Shown: in pieces, positions 38,224 through 47,899 of the stretch | How positions within the stretch are numbered: position 1 is the stretch's first letter | Layout of the letters: the number at the start of each line of letters is the position of its first letter | Origin: Sulfolobus tengchongensis | GTDB lineage: Archaea; Thermoproteota; Thermoprotei_A; Sulfolobales; Sulfolobaceae | DNA: 64,000 bases | Assembly: GCF_036967215.1 (NCBI RefSeq) | Contig: NZ_CP146016.1 | Span: 400,501 to 464,500, forward strand | Direction of reading: 5' to 3' | Translations under genes and position numbers: made by a program | The notes under the pieces: model-generated | What the model saw: the letters and a program-made list of their open reading frames with translations, nothing else | What the model was told of the DNA's origin: nothing | Database searches by the model: none

Positions 38224-39137
38224 CTTATCACGCTCCTAAACCAATTTATTGTCCTAGTTAATCCTTCTTCTAAACTTATCTTTGGTTCCCATTTTAATAA
38301 CTCTTTCGCTTTTTTTATATCTGCAGCTCTTCTACGTGGATCATCTTCTCTAGGTGGAAGAAATACTATGTTAGATTTACTACCCGTAATTTTAAGAATC
38401 ATTCTAGCTAAATCAATTATCTTTGTCTCTTTATCAGAACCTATATTAAATACTTGCCCCTTTATGCCATTAGTATATATCATTTTTAGGGTAGCTTCCA
38501 CCCAATCCGATACGTACAAGAAAGATCTAGTCTGATTCCCATCGCCATATATAGTTATATTTTCTCCTCTTAATGCTTGTACTATAAATCTAGATATTAC
38601 TCTTCCATAACTTCCATCTTCTCTTAATCTAGGACCATAGACGTTAAATGGTCTTTGAATCCTTACATCTAATCCGTATTCTCTATAATATGACATTGCT
38701 AATGCTTCTGAAAATCGTTTACTTTCGTCATAACAACTTCTCATTCCTATTGGATTTACTTTTCCCCAATAGTCCTCTGGAGTAGGTATTATTTCAGCAT
38801 CTCCATAAATTTCTGAACTGGAACTGTATATAAAGATAGCATCGCTTTTTCTTGCAATTTCTAACATTCTATATGTGCCCAACGAGTTAGAAAGTGCCGT
38901 TTCAACAGGATATTGCATATAATCTTCTGGAGAAGGCCTTGATGCTAAATGAATTACTACATCATATTTTTCAGTTGTATCAAATCTCTCTATTTTTTCT
39001 CTAATTACCTTAATATTACTTTTAGCCTGAAAGTACTTAGCGGTAGAGAAATCATCAACTATAACTATCTCACCATTTATTGAATCTATCAGATGAGAGC
39101 CTAAGAACCCTGCTCCACCACTTATAAGAAATCTCAT
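38220..39137 (-). CDS. UDP-glucuronate decarboxylase-like (UXS) SDR enzyme
   Basis: A 305-residue extended SDR enzyme with GGAGFLG (7-13) and the Tyr136/Lys140 pair in SCYDESK. The long match to UDP-xylose synthases is what stands out: YWGKVNPIGMRSCYDESKR (123-141), RPFNVYGPR, GRVISRFIVQALRG and YGDGNQTRSFLYVSDWV. UXS removes CO2 from UDP-glucuronate to give UDP-xylose. The ATG at 39137 is used since it starts directly at MRFLISGGAGF; a longer start at 39161 is possible. It leads the operon with ugd and galU. A UDP-sugar 4-epimerase is the main alternative, but the NPIG.RSCYDE block favours UXS. Confidence 0.8.
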   Translation of the reverse strand: MRFLISGGAGFLGSHLIDSINGEIVIVDDFSTAKYFQAKSNIKVIREKIERFDTTEKYDVVIHLASRPSPEDYMQYPVETALSNSLGTYRMLEIARKSDAIFIYSSSSEIYGDAEIIPTPEDYWGKVNPIGMRSCYDESKRFSEALAMSYYREYGLDVRIQRPFNVYGPRLREDGSYGRVISRFIVQALRGENITIYGDGNQTRSFLYVSDWVEATLKMIYTNGIKGQVFNIGSDKETKIIDLARMILKITGSKSNIVFLPPREDDPRRRAADIKKAKELLKWEPKISLEEGLTRTINWFRSVIS

Positions 39138-39330
39138 TAGAAGTGTATATATAGAATGCAAAGATAAAGTTTACCTTGAATTTTATACATAATTATGAGT
39201 ATTTCTTAAAATCTATACTATGGATATCAATATATAAAAAATTATTATAATCGTTTTATTAAAATATTTCAGTTACTTTTAATATTTTATGTGATTTTGG
39301 AAATAAGATTGAAAGATTATGTACATATCT

Positions 39331-39834
39331 CGGGAGCGTTAGAGGAGGTGTTGGAACGCAGTCATGAAAATTAGTATGTAATATGAACTAAATTAAACTC
39401 TCTCTAACCCTCTCCATATTTTCAAACCACACCTGATTAAAGGAAGCAACAACACTAGAAAACACCTTACCCTTCATGACAATAAGCAAACTCAAACTAT
39501 AATCAACCATACTAAAACTCCTAGTAACAGCCTTAGTATCACGATTAAAACTAGTCAAACAACCTCACCATAACCCTCAACACGAAACGTATTTCTTTTC
39601 TCCTCTTATGTTGTTGATTTTTGGTAGTGGGAGTTGCTTTATTGGTATTCCTAGTATGTATTGTGCTAGGGTTATTAGGTTCATTATGGTTGACCTCATT
39701 CGTATCTTGGTAACCCTAGCACAAGTGTTTTTCTCTAGGGTTTTACGTGGGAATTTTTGTATATACGATTTTACTAAATTTTTATTTTTCTCGTATTACA
39801 TACTAATTCTGATGACTGCATTCCAACGCTCCCC
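39331..39834. mobile_element. decayed IS element with 37-44 bp inverted ends
   Basis: The left end (39331-39387) and right end (39791-39834) carry inverted copies of GTTGGAATGCAGTCAT followed by TTAGTATGTAATACGA, with a few changes. The left end has an extra 12 bases. The inside (39388-39720, minus strand) holds broken pieces of a transposase. The same ends occur in the MITE-like element near 35.9 kb. The family name cannot be settled without a search. Confidence 0.65.
39388..39720 (-). pseudogene. internally deleted transposase fragments
   Basis: One piece reads TKIRMRSTIMNLITLAQYIL and goes on to LPKINNIRGEKKYVSC, then stops. The other, after a frame change, reads FNRDTKAVTRSFSMVDYSLS and ends FNQVWFENMERVRESL plus stop at 39390-39388. 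The two look like the start and the end of a transposase with the middle lost. They sit inside the inverted ends at 39331-39834. Confidence 0.55.
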
Positions 39835-40017
39835 TACAAACTGCTTTAGAGCTGTGTATTAATAATTTATCAGTTTTAGCACTTATTTCTATTCACATTA
39901 TATTTAGCTAATTATCACTCTACTTTCTAAAAATTTGGAAAAAATAAAAAATCTATTAATTATATATTGTTGTAAGAACCTTAATGCATATATATCACAA
40001 TTGATATAGAGATAAAT

Positions 40018-40761
40018 ATGAAATCAAAAATTATCAACTTACTAGGTGTACGTCCGCTAAGTTTTAGAGACTTATATCTAATGGTGAATTTTGTTCTCAA
40101 TCATAAAAATATTAAGGCGATGGAAAATGATCATAGATTAGTAAAAATTAGGTATAATAATATTATATGGAATTTGCGATATTCTATGCTAGATTTTGAT
40201 TTAGGAATAGTAATGGCTACACATGAGTTAGAAATAATTAAATGGATTGATTTCAGAGCATTAAGAACTTTTGTTGACGTAGGAGCTTACATAGGAACAT
40301 ATACGCTAAGAGCAGCATATTATGGAGCTAATGTTTACGCTTTTGAACCAAATCCTTATAGTTATTCTATCTTAGAACATAATATTGCTGATAATAATTT
40401 TAATAATGTCAAATTATATAATGTAGCATTATATGATCAGCCTGCGGAAATGGATATATGCATAGGCGATGTGGGTTCCTCTTTAGTTAGAGAATGTAAT
40501 AATCAATTTAAAGTAAAAACGTTGACCTTAGATAGTATTAATTTTAATGAAAAAATCGATTTAATTAAAATTGATGCTGAAGGAGCTGAATATCCCATAC
40601 TTAAAGGAGGATTAAAAACATTAGATATGACCCAAAAAATTTTAATTGAAATTACAAAAGATGAACAAGATATTCACAACCTTCTAGTATCTAGAGGATT
40701 TAAGATAATGAAAAAAGGCAAAACTAATGAAACTACTCAGTATATTCTTTATGAGAGATAG
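40018..40761 (+). CDS. FkbM-family SAM-dependent methyltransferase
   Basis: A 247-residue methyltransferase of the FkbM type. The SAM-binding motif is FVDVGAYIGTYTLRA (about residues 83-97), motif II is YAFEPNPYSYSIL (about 107-119), and the family tail IDLIKIDAEGAEYPILKGG (about 181-199) is clear. FkbM enzymes put a methyl group on hydroxyls of sugars or secondary metabolites. In this island the likely target is a glycan residue. It follows the decayed IS and stands alone. Specific target unknown. Confidence 0.85.
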   Translation: MKSKIINLLGVRPLSFRDLYLMVNFVLNHKNIKAMENDHRLVKIRYNNIIWNLRYSMLDFDLGIVMATHELEIIKWIDFRALRTFVDVGAYIGTYTLRAAYYGANVYAFEPNPYSYSILEHNIADNNFNNVKLYNVALYDQPAEMDICIGDVGSSLVRECNNQFKVKTLTLDSINFNEKIDLIKIDAEGAEYPILKGGLKTLDMTQKILIEITKDEQDIHNLLVSRGFKIMKKGKTNETTQYILYER

Positions 40762-41032
40762 GAAAACATTATTTAATATTGCTATTTAATTTATTTATTA
40801 GATCAATTAGTTTTTGCTTGTATTTTGGGATTATGATTCTCCATAACTCTATCTTTATTCTTAGTGAAGTAGTGCGTGTAGCGTTTAGTAATAAATCTTT
40901 CTATCAAAAATTTTGCATACTCATAACTACCATTGAGCACGAGGACCTTATATAAGTATCTGAATTATATCTTTACAAAGTATATATTTGTCTCACTAAA
41001 TTTCCTCTAAACTAGACTCATTAAGTAATACA

Positions 41033-41390
41033 CTACGCCACGTGAATCTCACTCACCAAGAAATCAGCAATTATAACGTGATAAAGCCAAAACTTCAAAA
41101 GAGAAGCTTAAAGAACACCCCTAGCACTAATCCCATCACCTCTCTTTAAAGCAGATATCACAATCTCAACCCTTGACCTCCTACTCCAATTATATGGCGA
41201 CTCCTTATCTAGATTAGGAATTCGTTGAACATGAGCGGTGCTTTGTAGGGTCTTGTTTTAGTCTTTCTTATTGACTGCCTCTAGAAGTTTGTGCCAATGA
41301 TCAAACACATAGTAAGGGGGAAATTATCTCGTATCTAGTTATGAGGTTCTCGTCGTACTTTGACCAATCTCTAGTGTATTTCCTTTCTCA
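41033..41390 (-). pseudogene. IS5-type transposase remnant
   Basis: Minus-strand pieces read TRDWSKYDENLITRYEIIS, then KESPYNWSRRSRVEIVISAL with KRGDGISARGVL, an in-frame TAA at 41110-41108 and FWLYHVIIADFLVSEIHVA to the end. The pattern W..RSRVE...SalK...g.s.Rg matches the last catalytic Glu region of IS5/ISH-type DDE transposases. Frameshifts and stops mark it as dead. It fills much of the 40762-41497 gap; the rest shows nothing. Confidence 0.5.
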
Positions 41391-41497
41391 GAGGACATGA
41401 TTATCATTATTGGTATTATGCCACTTTAACGTTAACTCTTCAGAAATTCTACAAATTATATAAATTAAGTTTTATATGTTTTATATAAAAATTTATA

Positions 41498-43231
41498 TTA
41501 TCTCCTTCTAATAGCTATCGTAATAAAAGCTGATGTAATAATTATAATTATTATTGTAATAAATGCTATTAGAGGGATACCATTAGATAAGTGGGAAGTA
41601 GCTAATCCACTACTGGTACTTATTGGATAATAGTATATGTTTATACTGGCGGGAGCTGTTACATAATATTGGCTAATTGAAGAATTAGACTGGAAATACA
41701 CACCATCATATTCATACTGCAATGGTATTTGAACTATCGATCCATACGGTTCCCATAAATTTTCATTGAATATCGTTGAGTTGGAATAATAACCTTTTAA
41801 ATTAACTAGATATTCTTTTATATAATACACATTTAGGTTAAGTGGAAATGACAAAGTTACATTTCTGTAGTTAGCATTCAAAAACACTAACCTAACCGTA
41901 GAATTGAAATAGTAAACGGGATATATGTATATTTTTGTACCTTGATTAAACCACGCCGTAGTTATTGTGACATTAGTTCCGTTTACTGAAAGCGGAACAG
42001 GTAAATTAGCAACTACAAGATACTGAATGGTATAGTTTAATTTACCGTAATTTGGAGAGGAAAATGATTGGCGTGGAATTATTGCTCTCGTACCATTATT
42101 TATATAGTGGATCTGAGGGTTGACTGTTACAAAGGTTCCGTTGTCAACCCATATGTTGCTGATGTAATATACAGAACCATTAGATACACTTATTTGTAAT
42201 GGAAAAGGGAATTGTAAATTATATTGTATAAATTCATGATCATTTATTATCATAGGCGATACTATAGTGAATATCCCAGTTACATTTCCGTAAACGACCA
42301 GTCTATAACCATTTATCAATGGTAAATATTGGGGGATAAATATCTTAGTTCCATAATTATACCAATTTGAGGTCAGATTTGTATAATTGCTATTATTAAT
42401 TTGTGCAATAATAGGATATTTAACCTCTAAATAATACTGCATAATTTGAGTATCGTTTATGAATAATGGTTTAGTAACATATATTAGGCCAATGACATTT
42501 CCGATTGTATAAATTCTACTAACTTTATTTAGGTATATAAACTGCGGTATTACCAACTGTGTGCCATTAGACAACCATTCTGTGTTTAAGGTTTCTAAAC
42601 TATTATTTACATAGAGAGTAGTTGGCCGTGAAAAATTAACTAGATATTGTATTAGATATGTTATATTCACTACCAAGGGCGAATTAACGCTAAAAGCAAA
42701 TTTCTCTGAACCATTAACATAGACGTGTGTTATTATATATCTAACGGATCCATTCTGGTACATAGTACCTTGTGGAATCCTAAGTAATTCTCCGCTTAAA
42801 TACCATCCTGTTGTCACTGGTGATCCATACATGTCATGTACAATTACATAGAACTCTCTCACATACTCTGGAGATACATAGGTCGAGTATAGTTGAGTAG
42901 CATTAAAAATGACTGATGTAAAATTATTTGTTACATATATCTTTGCTATCCTAACTAACTGAGAAGAAGAAAAATTAAATAGTGTTCCATTTATATTAAT
43001 CCCAATTAAGTGCATTCTAGATGTGTTACTTTGATAATAGAAATTAATGAATGTAACATTAATTAAGCCTCTATAATTAAAATAATATGTGCCTGGAGAG
43101 TAAATTGTATCATTTACTTTAAATGGTAATATGCTAGCTATTTCTATAACATAAGATACACGACTATGAGAAGTAGGTATAAATATTATGCTAACAAGCA
43201 CAAGTAATAGGATAATTAGTATTAGCCTCAT
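41498..43231 (-). CDS. surface-anchored repeat protein, six W-G-IP repeats
   Basis: A 577-residue exported protein with a signal peptide (residues 1-23) and a C-terminal membrane anchor ending IRRR. Between them lie at least six similar units of about 70-80 residues. Each has a Trp, a Gly and an Ile-Pro at fixed spacing, as in TGWYLSGELLRIP, TEWLSNGTQLVIP, SNWYNYGTKIFIP, NIWVDNGTFVTVNP, TAWFNQGTKIYIYP and NLWEPYGSIVQIP. There are many N-glycosylation sites. Similar repeats occur in other Sulfolobales surface proteins. It is probably part of the cell surface or a glycan-linked layer. No enzyme motif is seen. Confidence 0.7.
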   Translation of the reverse strand: MRLILIILLLVLVSIIFIPTSHSRVSYVIEIASILPFKVNDTIYSPGTYYFNYRGLINVTFINFYYQSNTSRMHLIGININGTLFNFSSSQLVRIAKIYVTNNFTSVIFNATQLYSTYVSPEYVREFYVIVHDMYGSPVTTGWYLSGELLRIPQGTMYQNGSVRYIITHVYVNGSEKFAFSVNSPLVVNITYLIQYLVNFSRPTTLYVNNSLETLNTEWLSNGTQLVIPQFIYLNKVSRIYTIGNVIGLIYVTKPLFINDTQIMQYYLEVKYPIIAQINNSNYTNLTSNWYNYGTKIFIPQYLPLINGYRLVVYGNVTGIFTIVSPMIINDHEFIQYNLQFPFPLQISVSNGSVYYISNIWVDNGTFVTVNPQIHYINNGTRAIIPRQSFSSPNYGKLNYTIQYLVVANLPVPLSVNGTNVTITTAWFNQGTKIYIYPVYYFNSTVRLVFLNANYRNVTLSFPLNLNVYYIKEYLVNLKGYYSNSTIFNENLWEPYGSIVQIPLQYEYDGVYFQSNSSISQYYVTAPASINIYYYPISTSSGLATSHLSNGIPLIAFITIIIIIITSAFITIAIRRR

Positions 43232-43784
43232 AGTTATTAATTACCTTAGTCAAATATATAAGATTTATCTACAGAAGTCTACGTATGCTCATAATCAAAT
43301 CTATATATTAACTTTAATATATTCTCAAATTAGAGTAGTTTAAAAGCTATTATAAGGCTAGGATTATTTTTCTCTGAAAGTTTGAACGTGAGTAATTTTC
43401 TATTATATCACTTAATTTGTGATATATTGAAGGAGAGATCATGTGAAAGATTGTAATATTGGCAATGTGTGTGCCTTAAGAGAAGGAAGACTATAGACTT
43501 CTTGTGGAAGAGGTTTATATGATTTACGTAATATATTATGATATTTATTGATTATTAATTATTCTTTTTAGAGATTTTATAAAATCAATATATAGAATCA
43601 AAAATAATAAAATTCAGATATCATTCATTGTATGCTGTGATAAATAATTGACCGGATATATAGTGCAATTTTATGCTTTGAAACACTGTTAATTCTTTAT
43701 ACTCTTTAAAATACTCCGTAGACAACATAAGGGCCATTAAACAACTTAAGCTTATTTATATAATATAATACATATTTGCGACTT
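43232..43784. other. 553-bp gap with 8-bp inverted repeat
   Basis: No gene is seen. TATATCAC at 43404-43411 and GTGATATA at 43419-43426 form an 8-bp perfect inverted repeat with a 7-base loop, about 175 bases before the start of the surface protein gene. It could be a regulator site. Confidence 0.45.
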
Positions 43785-44453
43785 TTACAAACTTTCAATG
43801 GTTATCAAGTATAGGACATCATGAAAAAATTGTTTGATTAAGACTAATGGGGAATCAGGACTGTAAACTACTATTCTTACCTTATTAGTGCTGGCAACTT
43901 TATGCAAATACCAAGAATTATTAAAAGTACCATAATATTTATTAATAAAGAAATACGGAGTGGAGATAATTATTATTTTTCCAGAGCCATAATGATAACA
44001 AGCAACTAAGGTGAAATTATTTATCGTTATTAGAGGATTTCCTCCTATTATAGGATTAGCGTAAGGGAAAACTAATGTATAATTAGTTTCATTATACAGA
44101 ATTATCTTGTTATTCATATAATAATCTAAATTATTAGTTATAATGGTATCACCTATAACTACAGTTATATTCATCTCCTTAAGGAAATAATTTACATTGG
44201 TATAATTACCGGATAAGATTATTGTATTTCCTTGTAATAGATATTTAGCGTATGATGTAACATTATTGATATTTTCAAAAAGTAGCAGTATTGTAACATT
44301 TGATGAGGAAGAGATTTGAAAGCTATTATATAGCTGAGAAGTTCCCTCAGCTGATAAGTTATAGGGGGAAAATTCATAAGTATCAGGGAAAAATATCAGT
44401 GTAAGGAGAATAAAAATGATAATTGAACTGATTATCAATACATTTTTCATCAA
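43785..44453 (-). CDS. DUF4350-like membrane-anchored protein
   Basis: A 222-residue protein with an N-terminal hydrophobic segment (about residues 4-22). The rest follows the DUF4350 pattern: FSPYNLSAEGTSQLYNSFQI (29-48), TILLLFENINN, GNTIILSGNYTNVNYFLKEM and YHYGSGKIIIISTPYFFIN. This type often sits beside MoxR-ATPase or other membrane-protein clusters. Here it follows the Ig-like membrane gene by 3 bases, so the two are one operon. Family assignment is by eye and moderate. Function unknown. Confidence 0.5.
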   Translation of the reverse strand: MMKNVLIISSIIIFILLTLIFFPDTYEFSPYNLSAEGTSQLYNSFQISSSSNVTILLLFENINNVTSYAKYLLQGNTIILSGNYTNVNYFLKEMNITVVIGDTIITNNLDYYMNNKIILYNETNYTLVFPYANPIIGGNPLITINNFTLVACYHYGSGKIIIISTPYFFINKYYGTFNNSWYLHKVASTNKVRIVVYSPDSPLVLIKQFFHDVLYLITIESL

Positions 44454-44456
44454 AAT

Positions 44457-46226
44457 TCACCCTTTAATAGCAAGTTCTTTTAATTTGAACTCTCGCTTTC
44501 TAGTATTCTTTTTATGTCTCTTTAGGATTCGTAATAAAATTAATCCTAGTGCTATTAGAAGAATAGGTACGAGAGCATTATATACAGTAATATTAGCTTC
44601 TATTACCTCCCTATAAAAGGTGTATTGAGGATCAGATTCAATATATATTACTTGTTTTCCATATAGTATACTAAGCTTAGGTTTTACCTCAATTGAAAAA
44701 TACCCATTATGTGTAATTGCCTCATATCTCGAATTACCTATAAATATGAAGACCTCGGTTCCATTTAGTGGAGTATTATTATAATATAGTTTACCCGAAA
44801 TTTTTAGTGGTAATGGGATTATCCACTTATTATTAATATTTACAGTTAAATTTTCATGATAGAGTTTAGGGACAAATGTTATATTTTTTGTGACGGGAGA
44901 TAAATATCCCTTAGGAAGCACTTTAAGAGTTAATACGTATGTGTTATTACTTATGTTATAGGGTAGTGGAAACTGGATACTGAAATTTTCGCTTACAATA
45001 TAAGTCTTAGTATAATTAAGTAGAGATATTATTAAGGTCCTGTTATAACCAGTAACATTTCCAATAATTGTTAGATTTGTACCTACAAGTGGACTAGAAG
45101 GAAATATGTTAGCATATATCTTAGTAAATACTACATTACTATGCATAGAAAGTTTAGTTATATTTGGTAAGAAAACACTATTTCCCTCGTACAATATTGT
45201 TAAGTTGAAAAACTGCAAATAGGTTTGTAAATTAAGAGGAAACGAAAATGTACCATTTGTTACATTTACTACTTCGGAAAAATTCAGATAACTAATGAAT
45301 ATTGTGCCATTTACTGTAATATTATATGGCGAAAGTAAGGTCCCATTTATTATTGTAGTAGTGTTAAATAGTACTGTAGGTGTTGTAATTTTAATCTCCA
45401 CAGGTATGTGAGAACTTCTTGGCAATTTATCTATAAGACTTATTAAAATGTAATTCTTTTGCACTATGTTTTCCGCATTAGTATAATTCTCTTTTAATAT
45501 GTGCAAAAATTTTTGTAGATATATTTCTTCACTATATGAGCTTAATAATCGAGCATAGTATGTTATATTATTATAAATATTAGTGAAATTATTAAATTGT
45601 AACATTAATTTAGAGTAATATTCTTTACTCTCATTTACATCTCCATTATGTAATGAGAGATATATGTAGTCAGAGAGATTTTTGATCTCTCTTAGTTGAT
45701 TGATAAAAGTTCCTAATAGTTTATAAGTCTGATATGTGTAGTTTTCTAGATTCTGTGGTAAGATTACATGTGGCTGTAGCTGATGATATTCTTTGGGGTT
45801 TACAAGAATTTGAGTATAATCTTGTAATAATGGTGATGTAGATGGAGCTGGATTAATAATACCAGTTGGTGCATCAGGGGCATCCTTGTAGACATAAAAC
45901 GAAGATGTTGTAAGGGATACTATTATTATTAAGGTCAATATGAAAGCTGAAATATTAATATCTCGTAATAATTGCAAATAATTAAGGACATAGAAGGAAA
46001 TGAACATGGGAATACTAAATAAGATAATGTGTATTAAAATGTCATAAAAACTTAAATATATATATATAACTGATTCTAAAATTAATATAGCTATAATTAT
46101 ATTTAATGAACCTACAATTATTGTATAATACGATTTTAATGCAGATCCTCTTATTAATTTATTGGATAAAATTCCCACTAGGACGCCCATGGATACGATC
46201 AGGGCATAACTATCTATAGTATTCAC
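44457..46226 (-). CDS. membrane protein with extracellular Ig-like domains
   Basis: A 589-residue protein with about four helices in the first 110 residues, a helical outer segment (about 140-270), then repeated beta domains to about residue 545 and one C-terminal helix (about 551-568) with a basic tail. The repeated IKITTPTVLFNTTTIINGTL and IYANIFPSSPLVGTNLTIIG-type strands, with NG-T-F turns, look like Ig-like or transglutaminase-partner surface domains. Many N-glycosylation sites are present. It lies 3 bases ahead of the DUF4350-like gene and shares its transcript. The function is unknown; a role in assembling or presenting the cell surface is inferred from the neighbourhood. Confidence 0.6.
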   Translation of the reverse strand: MNTIDSYALIVSMGVLVGILSNKLIRGSALKSYYTIIVGSLNIIIAILILESVIYIYLSFYDILIHIILFSIPMFISFYVLNYLQLLRDINISAFILTLIIIVSLTTSSFYVYKDAPDAPTGIINPAPSTSPLLQDYTQILVNPKEYHQLQPHVILPQNLENYTYQTYKLLGTFINQLREIKNLSDYIYLSLHNGDVNESKEYYSKLMLQFNNFTNIYNNITYYARLLSSYSEEIYLQKFLHILKENYTNAENIVQKNYILISLIDKLPRSSHIPVEIKITTPTVLFNTTTIINGTLLSPYNITVNGTIFISYLNFSEVVNVTNGTFSFPLNLQTYLQFFNLTILYEGNSVFLPNITKLSMHSNVVFTKIYANIFPSSPLVGTNLTIIGNVTGYNRTLIISLLNYTKTYIVSENFSIQFPLPYNISNNTYVLTLKVLPKGYLSPVTKNITFVPKLYHENLTVNINNKWIIPLPLKISGKLYYNNTPLNGTEVFIFIGNSRYEAITHNGYFSIEVKPKLSILYGKQVIYIESDPQYTFYREVIEANITVYNALVPILLIALGLILLRILKRHKKNTRKREFKLKELAIKG

Positions 46227-46873
46227 ACCTCTATGTTATCTTATGAAGTTTATAAATTTCATGTCCATTTAGGGATAATAATCATGAGTATAAGGTATTG
46301 CATGTTTCACCTCTAACAATAAAACTATTTTTCATAACTTGTCTAAGGCTGAAGACAAGGTTGAATCTCCATTAACACCTATCCCTCTCTTGGTTTCATA
46401 ATCACTTTGTGTGAAGAATTATAGGAATTGTAATCTGATTATGGGAGAATACATAAAGTCGTCGTATAAATAACGAAACATATTAGAGTTAGATGTTACA
46501 AAAGTTCTCTCAGTATTATAAATAGTATATACAAAATCTCAGTATTATATATATAATTTAGGCTTTCAAAGGTTAAGGATATGACTGTTATTATATAAGA
46601 TTTGAATCAATTATACATATTAAATGTTCATTATTAGATATATGAAAGCCTAGTTAATTATATATCAATAAAATGGTAATTTCAGTAGTGTATCTAGCTT
46701 GAATCAAAGAAGGAGAAATCTAAGACTCTTGGGGAAGAAACAAAATTTTCTTAGAGGAAAATAACAAAGATTAAAAATATTTTTTATTAAATTCAACTAA
46801 ATTATAAAATATAAGTATATATGATTATTCAGAAATTAATACTGAGACTATATTTAATCAGAAAAACTTAATA
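46227..46873. other. 647-bp gap with a short protein-like remnant
   Basis: On the minus strand at 46332-46418 a frame reads FFTQSDYETKRGIGVNGDST and LSSALDKL to a stop. It looks like the end of a lost gene, perhaps a transposase, but is too short to name. The rest shows no gene. Confidence 0.3.
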
Positions 46874-47857
46874 TTAAGCCTGTGATTGTCTTTCTGATAA
46901 GATATTAGTTACTATAGGCTTTCGATCTCCATGTTTAATTATAAGACCCTTTTTTGTTAGATAATCTTCGTTGTATACGAATGTCCTCCTATTTTTAATT
47001 CTAATGCTGAATATTTTATATGACTTTAATACAACCCACGCAAGTGCTCTAATTCGTGAAGAAGCAAGATAAAATTTTCTTCTTAAAAATATATCCATAA
47101 ATATGCTTCCAAAAAAATAATAAAGTAATTTAGGCAAGCGTCTAATAAGAAACTTATAATTAAAATTCTTAAAAACAAAATATAGCCTTCTACTCTCTAG
47201 ATAATATGCTAATCTTTTTTCTCTTTCTACAAGAGATTTTGAAAAAGAGCCATGTTCATGGTGGAATACTGTAGCAGTAGGAAGAAAGACAACTTTGTTT
47301 CCCTTTTTTATCGCTCTCAGACAGAAATCAGTCTCATCATATCCATAAAAGTACTCTATATCGAAACCTTGTAACTGTTCAAAAATTTCTCTACTCATTC
47401 CTATTGCAGCACCTTTTGCATATGTTACATAAAATATGGAATTTACTTCATCCGGATTATGTCCTTTAAACAATTCAAATGGATATCCTAAGTCGTCTAT
47501 TAATCCACCTGCTGCATCAATTTTTTTGTTATCACCTATTAGCTTCAATTGAACAATGTAATTTGGATTTTGCTGAATAAATTTAATAAAATTTTCTAAC
47601 GTATCCACCATTAATTCTGTATCGTTATCTAAAAATAGTAAGAATTTACCTTGAGATGCTTCTACCCCCTTATTCCTGCAATATGCCAAACCTAAATCTT
47701 TTTCGATTTTGACTAACTTAAAATTACCATTAATATCCTGTGTATCTACTACAATAAGTTCAAAGTCTTTAAAAGTAGATTTATCTAATGATGATAATAG
47801 TCGAGGTAAGTTCTCCTTTCCTTTAACGTTTACCACTATGATACTAAGCATTGACAT
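46874..47857 (-). CDS. GT2 glycosyltransferase
   Basis: A 327-residue GT2 enzyme. The start MSMLSIIVVNVKGKENLPRL has a GT-A opening; M3 (47851) is an equally good start. It has GLAYCRNKGVEASQGKFLLF with DND at FLDNDTEL, and then ATVFHHEHGSF as the acceptor-side block. The C-terminal 90 residues are basic and hydrophobic, as in membrane-docked GT2s. It follows another GT2 gene by 42 bases in the same direction, so both are probably one transcript. Sugar unknown. Confidence 0.82.
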   Translation of the reverse strand: MSMLSIIVVNVKGKENLPRLLSSLDKSTFKDFELIVVDTQDINGNFKLVKIEKDLGLAYCRNKGVEASQGKFLLFLDNDTELMVDTLENFIKFIQQNPNYIVQLKLIGDNKKIDAAGGLIDDLGYPFELFKGHNPDEVNSIFYVTYAKGAAIGMSREIFEQLQGFDIEYFYGYDETDFCLRAIKKGNKVVFLPTATVFHHEHGSFSKSLVEREKRLAYYLESRRLYFVFKNFNYKFLIRRLPKLLYYFFGSIFMDIFLRRKFYLASSRIRALAWVVLKSYKIFSIRIKNRRTFVYNEDYLTKKGLIIKHGDRKPIVTNILSERQSQA

Positions 47858-47899
47858 ATAACTGACCCTTTTAGTGAATTAAAAGAGCTGAAGATATAT

